Assembly (NCBI RefSeq): GCF_000195575.1
Contig: NC_015391.1
Location: forward strand, 1,046,501-1,110,500
From: Carnobacterium sp. 17-4
GTDB taxonomy: Bacteria; Bacillota; Bacilli; Lactobacillales; Carnobacteriaceae
Direction: 5' to 3'
DNA length: 64,000 nucleotides
Shown here: positions 53,564 to 63,824 of the stretch, one piece after another
How positions within the stretch are numbered: the stretch's first letter is position 1
Layout: every line of letters begins with the position of its first letter
Notes under the pieces: generated by a model
Seen by the model: the letters and a program-made list of their open reading frames with translations, nothing else
The model's database searches: none
Told to the model about the DNA's origin: nothing
Translations under genes and position numbers: made by a program

Positions 53564-55558
53564 TTGTTTGATAACACAGACCAATTAGCAGTAAATACAA
53601 TAAGAACACTAAGTATGGATGGTATACAAAAAGCCAATTCTGGACACCCAGGATTACCTATGGGGGCTGCTCCAATGGCTTACACATTGTGGACTAAACA
53701 ATTAAAAGTAAATCCAAAAAACTCGAAATGGTTTGACCGTGACCGTTTTGTATTATCAGCTGGACATGGATCAATGTTATTATACAGCTTGCTGCATTTA
53801 GCTGGATATGATGTTAAAATTGATGATTTAAAACAGTTCCGTCAATGGGACAGTAAAACACCTGGACATCCAGAAGTGAACCATACTGATGGAGTAGAAG
53901 CAACAACTGGCCCATTAGGTCAAGGAATTGCAAATGCTGTTGGAATGGCGATGACAGAAGCTCATTTAGCTGCAGTGTACAACAAAAAGGGTCATGCTAT
54001 TGTAGATCACTTTACTTATTCTTTATGTGGAGACGGCGACTTAATGGAAGGTATTTCAGCTGAAGCTGCTAGTTTAGCTGCTCATTTGGAACTTGGAAAA
54101 TTAGTTGTTCTTTATGATTCAAACGATATATCTTTGGATGGACCGACATCTAAAGCCTTTACTGAAAATGTTGGACAACGTTTTGAAGCTTATGGATGGC
54201 AACATATTCTTGTAAAAGATGGAAATGATTTAGAAGAAATTAATGCAGCAATTGAAGCTGCAAAAGCTGAAACAAAAAAACCTACTCTAATTGAAGTGAA
54301 AACGATTATTGGATTTGGTGCTCCGAATGCTGGAACACATAAAGTCCATGGTGCACCACTTGGAGCTGAAGGAATTGAAGCTGCTAAAAAAGCATATGGC
54401 TGGGAAGGCGAAGACTTCTTTGTTCCTGCTGAAGTAGCGGAACGCTTTAAAGAAACAATGGTTGATCAAGGAGCTAAAGTGGAAGAAGAATGGAAGGCAT
54501 CATTTGAAGCTTACCGTACGGAATATCCAGAGTTAGCTGAACAATTCGAGTTATCTTTAAAAAATGAATTGCCACAAAACTGGGATGCTGAATTACCAAC
54601 ATATGAAGTTGGAGACAATGCATTGGCCTCTCGTGTTACAAGTAGCCAAGTGTTAAATGCTATTGCAAAAAAAGTTCCTTATTTATGGGGTGGTTCTGCG
54701 GATCTGTCTTCCTCTAATAATACGATGATAGCAGATGTAAAAGATTTCCAAGCTGGTCAATATGATGGAAGAAACATTTGGTATGGTGTTCGTGAATTTG
54801 CGATGACAGCTGCAATGAACGGAATCGTCTTGCACGGTGGAACTAGAACTTACGGCGGAACATTCTTTGTCTTTACAGATTACTTGCGTGCGGCTGTTCG
54901 TTTAGCGGCTATATCTAAGTTACCTGTAACATACGTGTTCACACATGATTCAGTAGCTGTTGGAGAAGATGGACCAACACATGAACCGGTGGAACAATTA
55001 TCTAGCTTACGCAGTATGCCTAACCTATCTATTCTTCGTCCAGCAGATGGAAATGAAGTTGTAGCTGCTTGGGAATTAGCGATCACTTCAGTTGATCACC
55101 CAACAATGTTGGTCTTATCTCGTCAAAATTTACCTGTATTGCCAGGAACTAAAGAAGGCGCGCGTACAAATGTTGCCAAGGGAGCTTATGTTATTTCTCC
55201 TCAAGTTGGCGAAAAACCAGAAGGAATTCTTTTGGCATCCGGTTCTGAAGTAGCGTTAGCTATTGAAGCTCAAAAAGCTTTGAAAGAAAGCGGACAAGAT
55301 GTTTCCGTTGTTTCTGTTCCAAGTTTTGATTTATTCGACAAACAAGATGCAGCATACAAAGAAACAGTCTTACCAAATGAAGTACGCAAACGTGTATCTA
55401 TTGAAATGGGTGCCACATTTGGTTGGGAACGGTATGTCGGCCTAGATGGTGCTTCAGTAGGTATAGATAAATACGGTGCAAGTGCTCCAGGAGCAACAGT
55501 TATTGAAAACTATGGCTTTACAGTTGAAAATGTTGTAAAAACATACAACAACTTATAA
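53564..55558 (+). CDS. tkt: Transketolase
   Basis: A thiamine-diphosphate enzyme of the pentose phosphate pathway, 664 residues. [20 protein letters not shown] and [19 protein letters not shown] are the cofactor and metal motifs of the first domain. [19 protein letters not shown] in the second domain is the transketolase signature, and the C-terminal domain is complete. AAAGGA supports TTG 53564 (8-base spacing) over ATG 53555, which overlaps it. DeoB upstream in the window feeds ribose-5-phosphate into the same pathway. Confidence 0.97.
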   Translation: MFDNTDQLAVNTIRTLSMDGIQKANSGHPGLPMGAAPMAYTLWTKQLKVNPKNSKWFDRDRFVLSAGHGSMLLYSLLHLAGYDVKIDDLKQFRQWDSKTPGHPEVNHTDGVEATTGPLGQGIANAVGMAMTEAHLAAVYNKKGHAIVDHFTYSLCGDGDLMEGISAEAASLAAHLELGKLVVLYDSNDISLDGPTSKAFTENVGQRFEAYGWQHILVKDGNDLEEINAAIEAAKAETKKPTLIEVKTIIGFGAPNAGTHKVHGAPLGAEGIEAAKKAYGWEGEDFFVPAEVAERFKETMVDQGAKVEEEWKASFEAYRTEYPELAEQFELSLKNELPQNWDAELPTYEVGDNALASRVTSSQVLNAIAKKVPYLWGGSADLSSSNNTMIADVKDFQAGQYDGRNIWYGVREFAMTAAMNGIVLHGGTRTYGGTFFVFTDYLRAAVRLAAISKLPVTYVFTHDSVAVGEDGPTHEPVEQLSSLRSMPNLSILRPADGNEVVAAWELAITSVDHPTMLVLSRQNLPVLPGTKEGARTNVAKGAYVISPQVGEKPEGILLASGSEVALAIEAQKALKESGQDVSVVSVPSFDLFDKQDAAYKETVLPNEVRKRVSIEMGATFGWERYVGLDGASVGIDKYGASAPGATVIENYGFTVENVVKTYNNL

Positions 55559-55562
55559 AAAA

Positions 55563-55605
55563 ATGGCCATGTAAGTTGAAATTTTAACTTACATGGCTTT
55601 CTTTT
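55563..55605 (+). terminator. Terminator after tkt
   Basis: Perfect arms GCCATGTAAGTT and AACTTACATGGC (55566-55577, 55586-55597), then TTTCTTTT. Confidence 0.92.
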
Positions 55606-55721
55606 GTGAGTAATTGGGATGAATTGCGACTTTTTAGCGTAAGAAGTGGAATTTTAGTTTATTTTTCTATTAATATTTAGTACAATTAAGTCTTGAGAGG
55701 TTCGAAAGGAGTGAATCAAAA

Positions 55722-55958
55722 ATGAATTTAGGTCTTGCTATTTTTTTAATTATTTTAGCCTTAGTTGGTGGAGCAGTCGGTGGTTTCTTTCTTGCTAGAA
55801 AATACATGATGGATTATTTCAAAAAAAATCCGCCAGTCGACGAAAATATGTTGCGTATGTTAATGATGCAAATGGGACAAAAACCATCAGAAAAGAAAAT
55901 TAAACAAATGATGTCGTCAATGAAAACACAAACAACAAAAACGACTAAAAAAAAATAA
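55722..55958 (+). CDS. yneF: YneF family small membrane protein (UPF0154)
   Basis: A 78-residue protein with one N-terminal membrane helix ([24 protein letters not shown]) and a basic cytoplasmic part containing [20 protein letters not shown], the family signature, ending in a Lys/Thr-rich tail. AAAGGAGTG precedes the ATG. It follows tkt as in Bacillus; function unknown. Own terminator downstream. Confidence 0.92.
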   Translation: MNLGLAIFLIILALVGGAVGGFFLARKYMMDYFKKNPPVDENMLRMLMMQMGQKPSEKKIKQMMSSMKTQTTKTTKKK

Positions 55959-55986
55959 GGGCACATAATGCCTTATAATACTAACT

Positions 55987-56019
55987 TGCGAACAGATACT
56001 TATCTGTTCGCGTTTTTTG
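55987..56019 (+). terminator. Terminator after yneF
   Basis: Perfect GCGAACAGAT / ATCTGTTCGC with an ACTT loop and six T residues. Confidence 0.93.
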
Positions 56020-56056
56020 ATTAAAATGAACATTAGTACAGAGGTGAGGGAAGAAA

Positions 56057-57808
56057 ATGGGAATTTATAAAAAATTAGGTTGGTTTTTTAAACAAGAAAA
56101 AAAGGCATATATTACGGGTGTGATATTTTTGTTTCTTGTAGCGATTATTCAATTAATTCCTCCTAGGATAGTGGGAATTATTGTAGATGAAGTTGGTCAA
56201 GGAACGTTAACGCCTAAAAAGCTGATCCAATGGTTAAGTTTTTTAGTAGTGGCGGCAATTGCGAGTTATCTGTTTCGTTACATTTGGCGTGTAAATATTT
56301 GGGGAACATCTGCTAAATTGGAACGGATACTTAGAACACGGTTATTTAATCACTTTACTGAAATGGACAATAGTTTTTTTCAAAAATATCGTACTGGGGA
56401 TTTAATGGCACATGCAACAAATGATTTAACAGCAGTTCGAAATGTAGCAGGTGGTGGGATATTGACCTTAGCTGATTCAATTATTACGGGGGGTACAACG
56501 ATCATTGCCATGGCTCTAGTAGTTGACTGGAGATTAACGTTGATTGCGTTGATACCACTCCCATTGCTTGCTATAGCCTCACGTGTTTTGGGTTCAAAAC
56601 TCCATGAGCGATTTAGAGGAGCGCAAGCGGCTTTTTCTAATATGAATGATAAAGCGCAAGAGAGTATATCAGGAATGAAAGTCTTAAAAACATTCGGTCA
56701 AGAAGATGAAGACGTAGAAGAATTCAGACAAAAAACGGAACAAGTAGTTGCTGAAAATAGAAAAGTCTATAAAATTGATTCATTATTTGACCCTACGATT
56801 ACTTTTATCATGGGGATTTCATATGTACTGACCATCGTAATGGGTGGGAGATATATAAACTCAGGCACCATAACTATTGGTGACTTAATTTCTTTTATCA
56901 ACTATATAGCTATGCTTGTATGGCCTATGTTTGCCATCGGTCGTTTATTTAATATCTTGGAGCGTGGAAGTGCAAGCTATAATCGAGTTGAGAAACTGCT
57001 TTTAGAACGTTCAAAAATTATTGAAAAACCCTCAGCATTAACAAAAGAAATAAGAGGAGATATTCACTATTCCATTGATAAATTTTCTTACCCTAAATCC
57101 GATGTTCCGGCGCTAAAAGAGGTTCATTTTGAATTGAAACGTGGACAAACACTTGGTGTAGTAGGGAAAACAGGAGCTGGGAAAACCAGTATTTTTAAAT
57201 TGCTTTTAAGAGAATACGATCGTTATCGTGGACGTATTTTATATGGGAATGAAGATATCAGAGACTACACATTAGATGCTTTGCTACAGCAAATTGGTTA
57301 TGTGCCACAAGACCAATTTTTGTTCTCAACGAGTATCAAAGAAAACATTCGCTTTGCTAATCCAGAACTATCACAAGAAGAAGTTGAAAAAGCTGCAGAG
57401 TTAACGGCCATTCATTCTGATATCATGGAAATGCCTAATGGGTATGATACGGTAGTCGGAGAACGGGGAGTTTCATTATCGGGAGGTCAAAAACAACGGA
57501 TCTCAATTGCTCGTGCGCTAATCATTAAACCAGAGCTGTTAATTCTAGACGATGCTTTATCAGCAGTGGATGCTAAAACTGAAGAGAGAATATTATCTGC
57601 TTTGAAAAAAGAACGTTCGGAACAAACAACGATTATAGCTGCTCATCGAATCAGCAGTGTTATGCATGCAGATGAAATTATTGTTATCGACAATGGTGAG
57701 GTTATTGAACGAGGAACACATGCTGATTTACTCATTCAAAATGGATGGTATAAAGAGATGTTTGATAGTCAGCAGCTTGAACAAAAAATTGAAGGAGGTG
57801 CAGACTAG
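56057..57808 (+). CDS. Heterodimeric ABC exporter subunit, YheI/BmrC-like (degenerate Walker B)
   Basis: A 583-residue half-transporter: six membrane helices in ~18-310, then an ATPase domain with Walker A GKTGAGKTS near 370, intact signature SLSGGQKQRI near 475 and Walker B LLILDDALSAVD near 495. The residue after Walker B, normally catalytic Glu, is Asp, the hallmark of the non-catalytic site in BmrCD/LmrCD/TM287-288 exporters. The next gene supplies the partner and overlaps by one base. Likely a multidrug or lipid/peptide exporter; the substrate cannot be read from sequence. Confidence 0.92.
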   Translation: MGIYKKLGWFFKQEKKAYITGVIFLFLVAIIQLIPPRIVGIIVDEVGQGTLTPKKLIQWLSFLVVAAIASYLFRYIWRVNIWGTSAKLERILRTRLFNHFTEMDNSFFQKYRTGDLMAHATNDLTAVRNVAGGGILTLADSIITGGTTIIAMALVVDWRLTLIALIPLPLLAIASRVLGSKLHERFRGAQAAFSNMNDKAQESISGMKVLKTFGQEDEDVEEFRQKTEQVVAENRKVYKIDSLFDPTITFIMGISYVLTIVMGGRYINSGTITIGDLISFINYIAMLVWPMFAIGRLFNILERGSASYNRVEKLLLERSKIIEKPSALTKEIRGDIHYSIDKFSYPKSDVPALKEVHFELKRGQTLGVVGKTGAGKTSIFKLLLREYDRYRGRILYGNEDIRDYTLDALLQQIGYVPQDQFLFSTSIKENIRFANPELSQEEVEKAAELTAIHSDIMEMPNGYDTVVGERGVSLSGGQKQRISIARALIIKPELLILDDALSAVDAKTEERILSALKKERSEQTTIIAAHRISSVMHADEIIVIDNGEVIERGTHADLLIQNGWYKEMFDSQQLEQKIEGGAD

Positions 57809-59616
57809 TGGAACAAGAATCAGTTTGGTCAAAATCATTTACCACTAAAGAACAAGTGACTATTTTAAGACGGATCATTACGTTTGCCTCACCCTTCAAA
57901 TTTCAATTCACAGCTGGTATCTTATTTGGTGTTTTGTTAGCTATCACAAATATTATTTTGCCAAGGATCCTTCAGGTGTTTATTGACAATTATTTATCAA
58001 AAGGGACGGCAACAAATCAAATTATTGGAATGTTTGCTTTAATTTATTTTGGTATGACGATGGTAAAAATTGTTTTTTGGTACCTGAATCTTTATTTATA
58101 TAATATGGCTTCTGAACAAACAGTAGAAAATATCCGTAATGCAATTTTTAAAAAACTGCACACTTTAGGTATGCGTTTTTTTGATCAAACTCCTGCTGGT
58201 TCAATTGTTACAAGAGTGACAAATGATACAGAAACCATTAAAGAATTTTGGTCGGTATTCCTGACGATCATACAAGGGATGCTGGGCGTTATCACATCTC
58301 TTATTGCTATGATGCTTTTGAATGTTCAGATTTCTCTATGGATCGTTGCGTTGATCCCGATATTAGGAGTGGTCATATGGTATTATCAAAAGTTTAGTTC
58401 AAGATTGTACCGAAATATGAGAGAAAAATTAAGTTTGTTAAATGCAAAATTAGCTGAATCAGTTAATGGAATGAGTATTATCCAGCAATTTCGTCAAGAA
58501 AAAAGATTACAAAAAGAGTTTGATGAAACGAATATGGATTATTATAAATTACGCTATGCAATGGTGAAGACAAATTCAATTTTATTAAGTCCAGTGATCG
58601 ATTTTCTATATACCCTTTCACTAATTCTTATTTTAGGTTTTTTTGGATATGATTCGTTAAACGGACCTGTAAGTGTAGGGGTGATTTATGCATTTACATC
58701 CTATGCGCGCAACTTCTTCAATCCTATGACGAGCATGATGGATAGCTTGAGCATCTTTCAAGATGGTATAGTTTCAAGCAGTCGAGTGTTGAATGTATTA
58801 GATAATGATGAATATACACCACAACAGCACAAAACAGCAGACGCTGAAATTCAGGCTGCTAAAATTGAATTTAAACATGTGAGTTTTTCTTATGATGGCA
58901 AACACAATGTATTAAACGATATTTCTTTTGTTGCTTTACCTGGACAAACGGTTGCCTTGGTAGGTCATACAGGGAGTGGTAAAAGTTCTATCATTAATGT
59001 TATGATGCGCTTTTATGAATTTTTTGAAGGTGAAATTTTGATTGATGATATTCCTATTAGAAATTATCCGATAAAGGAATTAAGGAAAAAAATGGGATTA
59101 GTTTTACAAGATTCCTTTTTATTTTACGGGACGATCAAAGACAACATCCGCTTGAAAAATCCATCTATAACAGATTTTCAAATAGAAGAAGCTGCTCAAT
59201 TTGTTCAAGCAGATACCTTTATTGAGAAATTGCCGAACCAATATGATTCTAAAGTCATTGAGCGGGGAGCCAGTTATTCAACAGGGCAAAAGCAATTGAT
59301 TTCTTTTGCCAGTACAATAGTTACTGATCCTAAAATTTTGATTTTGGATGAAGCAACGGCAAATATTGATACTGAAACCGAAGCACTGATTCAAGAAGGG
59401 CTCAGAAAAATGCGAAAAGGTCGTACAACGTTGGCTATTGCTCATCGTCTATCTACCATTCGTGATGCTGATTTAATTCTTGTCTTGGACCATGGAAGAA
59501 TTGTCGAGCGCGGCACCCATGATGAGTTGATTCAACAAAATGGCATCTATTATGATATGTATCGCTTGCAAAATAATGGTCTTCAGAACGAAGAAAGTGT
59601 GTCCGAAAGCATTTAG
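57808..59616 (+). CDS. Heterodimeric ABC exporter subunit, YheH/BmrD-like (degenerate signature)
   Basis: A 602-residue half-transporter with six membrane helices (~35-330) and an ATPase domain. Walker A VGHTGSGKSS (~388) and Walker B ILILDEATANID (~512) keep the catalytic Glu, while the signature reads SYSTGQKQLI instead of LSGGQ. Paired with the previous subunit this yields one competent site (its Walker motifs with the partner's LSGGQ) and one degenerate site. The start is GTG, sharing one base with the upstream TAG; GGAGGTG lies 9 bases before. Confidence 0.92.
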   Translation: MEQESVWSKSFTTKEQVTILRRIITFASPFKFQFTAGILFGVLLAITNIILPRILQVFIDNYLSKGTATNQIIGMFALIYFGMTMVKIVFWYLNLYLYNMASEQTVENIRNAIFKKLHTLGMRFFDQTPAGSIVTRVTNDTETIKEFWSVFLTIIQGMLGVITSLIAMMLLNVQISLWIVALIPILGVVIWYYQKFSSRLYRNMREKLSLLNAKLAESVNGMSIIQQFRQEKRLQKEFDETNMDYYKLRYAMVKTNSILLSPVIDFLYTLSLILILGFFGYDSLNGPVSVGVIYAFTSYARNFFNPMTSMMDSLSIFQDGIVSSSRVLNVLDNDEYTPQQHKTADAEIQAAKIEFKHVSFSYDGKHNVLNDISFVALPGQTVALVGHTGSGKSSIINVMMRFYEFFEGEILIDDIPIRNYPIKELRKKMGLVLQDSFLFYGTIKDNIRLKNPSITDFQIEEAAQFVQADTFIEKLPNQYDSKVIERGASYSTGQKQLISFASTIVTDPKILILDEATANIDTETEALIQEGLRKMRKGRTTLAIAHRLSTIRDADLILVLDHGRIVERGTHDELIQQNGIYYDMYRLQNNGLQNEESVSESI

Positions 59617-59669
59617 GCTCATACTAAATAAAATTTAGTGTAAGGTGACTACGACATATTATGTATACA

Positions 59670-59707
59670 AAAAAGGAGCTGAGACAAATTGTCCCAGCTC
59701 CTTTTTG
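59670..59707. terminator. Bidirectional terminator between the ABC operon and plsC
   Basis: AAAAAGGAGCTG-GAC pairs with GTC-CAGCTCCTTTTT around a short loop, with A/T runs on both sides. Confidence 0.92.
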
Positions 59708-60328
59708 TTATTTTGTAAAGTCGTATTTAAATGAAGGATCAATTTCCTTATCTAATTGGTCAAAGGCATGTTGAATTTGTTCATCGATTGCCTTTAAGTT
59801 ATCTTTTGAAAGTTTTACTGTGCGATCTATAGTGATTGGATCTCCAAAACGCACAGTCACTTTTTTCCTTGTTAACAGCCCGCTTAAAGTCATGGGTCCT
59901 TGATAAACAGCTGGAATGATTGGTACACCGCTTAATTTAGCAATTGTAGCAGCGCCACCTTTTATTTCATTTGAATGTCTTGTTCCTGTTGGGAAAATCA
60001 TTAAACTTAAATTGCCCTTTTTAAGGATCTTCACTGGCGTTTTAATAGCACTTGGACCTGGATTAGCCCGATCGACTGGAAAAGCATTTGCGTGTCTGAT
60101 GATCCAACTAAGGATAGGATTTTTGAACAATTCTTTTTTTGCCATAAATGTAAATGGTTTAGGGCTAGCAGCTATGGCTAAATAGACTGGGTCAATCCAG
60201 GTTCTATGGGGTGCCACTAATATATATGATGTATCTGTTGGAAGTTTGTCACGATTTTCATAATGGGCATTGCCATTTAAAATCGCTAACAAAAAGCGTA
60301 AAGTGCCGCGTAAAATTCTATAAAACAA
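59708..60328 (-). CDS. plsC: 1-acyl-sn-glycerol-3-phosphate acyltransferase (PlsC family)
   Basis: Acylates lysophosphatidic acid to phosphatidic acid in phospholipid synthesis. The 206 residues contain the HX4D motif in VAPHRTWIDPVYL, and motif III as FPTGTRHSNEIKGGA, where Thr replaces the usual Glu of FPEGTR. VPIIPAVYQGP is motif IV. An N-terminal amphipathic/hydrophobic helix associates with the membrane. The start is TTG with AGAGGTTGA about 8 bases upstream. It stands alone, convergent with the ABC exporter genes. Confidence 0.9.
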   Translation of the reverse strand: MFYRILRGTLRFLLAILNGNAHYENRDKLPTDTSYILVAPHRTWIDPVYLAIAASPKPFTFMAKKELFKNPILSWIIRHANAFPVDRANPGPSAIKTPVKILKKGNLSLMIFPTGTRHSNEIKGGAATIAKLSGVPIIPAVYQGPMTLSGLLTRKKVTVRFGDPITIDRTVKLSKDNLKAIDEQIQHAFDQLDKEIDPSFKYDFTK

Positions 60329-60596
60329 AATGATTCAACCTCTCATTAATTCAATTTTCTAGTACATTTTTATACTAATAGTATGATTCATAACCGGTAT
60401 TTTAGCAAGTTATTTTTAATTTATCCATTATAGGTTAGAAAATATAAAAAATTTGCAGAATGAAAACAGCAGAACCCTACAAATTTGAAAGAAAAAATTT
60501 TCTTTTTTACCCATAATGACGTACAATAGAGAGATAGAAAAAACGTGCTTGAAAAATAATTATTTTATGAAAAGCAAGAAAGTAGGGGAATGTTGA

Positions 60597-63500
60597 ATGA
60601 AATGGAGTATACCAGAACGCGTGATTGAGCAAGGAAGACAATACGTTGCAGAAAAACGCGTCCTTTCAGTCAACTCAATATTAGATAAAAAAATATGGTC
60701 TGCCGAAGTCATGGGGAGCGACATATTTCATGTTGAATTAGATGGTTCAACCAAGGAAGATGATTTTTGTGAATGTCTTTATTGGAAAAATCATGGCTAT
60801 TGCAAACATACAGTTGCTGTTGAACTGGAATTGAGAGACAGAAAAATCAGCCGAGTAATGACAGCTGAGAATGCAAAAAAAGTCGCTATTGACTCACCTA
60901 ATCCAGGTCAAGAGTTAACGGAGTCTTTTACGCGTATATTTTTAAATGAAAATAGAAAAATGACTGCTTCTGCTAAACAAAAACAATCATTGAAAATAGA
61001 ATATAAAGTTGAAGTAAAACCAATGACTACTGCACTTATAAGAACCTCATTTGATGTACTAGCCTTAAGTTTTAAAGCTGGAACAGATAAAATGTATATT
61101 ATAAAAGATTTACCATTATTTTTAGAGAGTTTTATTAAAAAGGAAACGGTAGAGTTAAAAGCCGGTCAAGAAATTAATTTTAAAGATATTTCGATTAGAA
61201 AAGAAGACAATGAAATTTTAACAAATCTATATAAGCAACAGAAATCTATTCAATTGCTTTCTGGAGAAAATAAAGATGCAAAATCATTATTGTCAAACAG
61301 TCGTTATTTGATATTGATGACTGCCTTAGCGGAAGAAACACTTTTAGATTTACAAGATAGTGGGAATTTGCAGTTTGTTGCAGCAACTAGCACGCATAAA
61401 ACTATTATGTTTGTAGAAGATAAAATGCCATTTTCTTTTGATATTTCACAAAAAAATAATACGGTAATGTTGTCCATTACAAGTCTAGCAGACAGCCATC
61501 TAAAAGAATACGATTGGTTTGTTGCTGACAACATTGTATTCCAGCCAACATTAGAACAGATGCGTGCATATCGTCCGCTACAACAATTTTTACAACGGTA
61601 CGATAGCGACAATATTACAATAGAACCTACAGATATGCCAGATTTTACTGCCTATGTCATGCCGTTACTTATGAAAATAGGAAATGTCTCGATTGATGAT
61701 CAATTGAAAGATTCTTTTGTGCAAGAACCTTTAGCAACATCCGTTTATTTTGAATATCGGAATGAGGCAGTACATGCGACAGTAGAGTTTAATTATAAAC
61801 ACATGATTTTGTCTACTGACCCTTCTAAAAATCAATTACCAGAAGAAGGCGTACAAATTATTCGAGACAGTGAAAAAGAAATGAAAGTCATTAATCAGCT
61901 TATTGGATTTGATTACCACCGTACAGATACAAATTATACGAAACGTATGGTTCGTGATGATGATTTTTATACCTTATTTACAAAAGAGATTCCAACACTA
62001 GAATTAGATGCTACTGTTTATGTAGATGATTTGTTGGACAGTATGTTCTTGAATCAAATTGATCCTGAAACTATTATCGACTTGCAAAATGAAGGGTCAT
62101 TTCTGGATGTCCGTTTTGATATTAAAGGAATTACACCGGAAGAAGTAGATGATGTATTGAAAAGTTTAGTAGAAAAAAAAGCTTTTCATAAATTTGATAA
62201 TGGAACCATTCTTTCATTAGAATCAGAAAGCTTCAAGCAAGTCAGCGATGTATTAAACGAATTGCGCGTCACAAAGAAATTTCAAAATGGTGGGGTCCAA
62301 CTGCCAAGCTATCGTGGTTTAGAACTGAATGAAAAATTTTCACTGGATGAAAAAACCAAAGGAACCGTATCAAAGAAATTCAAAAACTTGATACGCGATT
62401 TAAACTTCCCAGAAGAATTTGAAGTTGACGTTCCTAAGTCTTTAAATGCTGAATTAAGACCTTACCAAAAAACAGGATTTCAGTGGTTAAAAATGTTGTC
62501 TCAATATGGATTTGGCGGTATCTTAGCGGACGATATGGGACTGGGGAAAACCATTCAAGTCATCACTTATATTTTATCTGAAATTGAGGAAAAGGGGGAA
62601 AATGATCCTTTCCTTATCGTTGCTCCAGCGTCGTTGATCTATAATTGGCATTTTGAAATTGAAAAATTTGCTCCTTCAGTTGAAAGTATCGTGATATCTG
62701 GTACAGCAGAAGAAAGAATGCAGTTGATTGAAAATGTTAAGCCAAATCAAGTTTTGATTACATCCTATCCTAGTTTTAGGCAAGATGTTGTTCATTATAA
62801 GAAAATGCCGTTTAGCACACTGATTTTAGACGAATCGCAAATGGTGAAAAATCATAACACGAAAACGTCTCAAGCGTTAAGAGACCTAACCATAAAAAAA
62901 CGTTTTGCATTAAGTGGAACACCTATTGAAAATAAAATTGAAGAATTATGGGCAATTTTCCAATTGATTATGCCAGGATTTTTTCCTTCAATCAAAAAAT
63001 TCAAAACTCTTTCAAATGAGCAGATTGCTAAAATGATTCGTCCTTTTGTATTAAGACGAATCAAAAAAGATGTGCTGAAAGAGTTACCAGATAAAATTGA
63101 AACCAACTTATACAGTCAAATGACAAAAGAACAAAAAACTGTCTACCTTGCATATTTACAACGAATCCAAGAAAGTGTAAATAGCATGAATGGAGCAGAA
63201 TTTAAAAAGAATCGTATCGAGATCTTGGCAGGATTAACACGTCTAAGACAAATTTGTTGTGATCCTAAATTATTCATTGATGATTACGAAGGCAGTTCCG
63301 GAAAATTGGAGCAACTTAAAGAAACGATTCAAACTGCAAGAGAGAATGGGAGACGTATTTTAATTTTTTCTCAATTTACTTCTATGCTGGCAATTATTGA
63401 AAAAGAATTAGATGAGCAAGAAGTTGAAACATTTTATTTAAGTGGTCAAACAAAACCAAAAGAACGAATTGAAATGGTTAATAAATTTAATGCTGGAGAA

Positions 63501-63824
63501 AAAGATGTATTCCTTATTTCCCTTAAAGCAGGTGGAACAGGATTGAATCTTACCGGTGCCGATATGGTTATTCTTTATGATCTATGGTGGAACCCAGCAG
63601 TTGAAGAACAGGCAGCAGGCCGTGCACATAGAATCGGACAGAAAAAAGTTGTCCAAGTGTTACGTCTAATTGCTGAAGGAACTATTGAGGAGAAAATCGA
63701 CCAATTGCAACAAGAGAAAAAGGCCTTGTTTGATCAAATTATTACAGAAGACGGAACGATACAAAAAGAAGGAAGTCAGTTAAGTGAAGATGACATTCGT
63801 GAAATTTTGAGTATCGGGATGTAA
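60597..63824 (+). CDS. SWIM-domain SNF2-family helicase
   Basis: A 1075-residue protein. A SWIM zinc finger (residues ~56-82, CECLYWKNHGYCKH) is followed by a large bacterial-SNF2 N-terminal region (~120-600) and a Swi2/Snf2 ATPase core: DDMGLGKTIQVI near 645, ILDESQMVKN near 743, LSGTPIENKIEELW, then helicase-C motifs FSQFTSML, SLKAGGTGLNL and QAAGRAHRIGQ. Such proteins move along double-stranded DNA and may displace bound proteins, acting like RapA in transcription recycling; the exact role is not set. AGGGGA lies 8 bases before the ATG. A hairpin-rich AT tract precedes it. Confidence 0.93.
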   Translation: MKWSIPERVIEQGRQYVAEKRVLSVNSILDKKIWSAEVMGSDIFHVELDGSTKEDDFCECLYWKNHGYCKHTVAVELELRDRKISRVMTAENAKKVAIDSPNPGQELTESFTRIFLNENRKMTASAKQKQSLKIEYKVEVKPMTTALIRTSFDVLALSFKAGTDKMYIIKDLPLFLESFIKKETVELKAGQEINFKDISIRKEDNEILTNLYKQQKSIQLLSGENKDAKSLLSNSRYLILMTALAEETLLDLQDSGNLQFVAATSTHKTIMFVEDKMPFSFDISQKNNTVMLSITSLADSHLKEYDWFVADNIVFQPTLEQMRAYRPLQQFLQRYDSDNITIEPTDMPDFTAYVMPLLMKIGNVSIDDQLKDSFVQEPLATSVYFEYRNEAVHATVEFNYKHMILSTDPSKNQLPEEGVQIIRDSEKEMKVINQLIGFDYHRTDTNYTKRMVRDDDFYTLFTKEIPTLELDATVYVDDLLDSMFLNQIDPETIIDLQNEGSFLDVRFDIKGITPEEVDDVLKSLVEKKAFHKFDNGTILSLESESFKQVSDVLNELRVTKKFQNGGVQLPSYRGLELNEKFSLDEKTKGTVSKKFKNLIRDLNFPEEFEVDVPKSLNAELRPYQKTGFQWLKMLSQYGFGGILADDMGLGKTIQVITYILSEIEEKGENDPFLIVAPASLIYNWHFEIEKFAPSVESIVISGTAEERMQLIENVKPNQVLITSYPSFRQDVVHYKKMPFSTLILDESQMVKNHNTKTSQALRDLTIKKRFALSGTPIENKIEELWAIFQLIMPGFFPSIKKFKTLSNEQIAKMIRPFVLRRIKKDVLKELPDKIETNLYSQMTKEQKTVYLAYLQRIQESVNSMNGAEFKKNRIEILAGLTRLRQICCDPKLFIDDYEGSSGKLEQLKETIQTARENGRRILIFSQFTSMLAIIEKELDEQEVETFYLSGQTKPKERIEMVNKFNAGEKDVFLISLKAGGTGLNLTGADMVILYDLWWNPAVEEQAAGRAHRIGQKKVVQVLRLIAEGTIEEKIDQLQQEKKALFDQIITEDGTIQKEGSQLSEDDIREILSIGM

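Noticed and set aside
60372-60384. ATACTA-A-TAGTAT palindrome between plsC and the SNF2 gene
   Set aside because: It is a 13-bp AT-rich palindrome likely by chance; the orientation of the half sites is opposite to those at dinG and ypmR.
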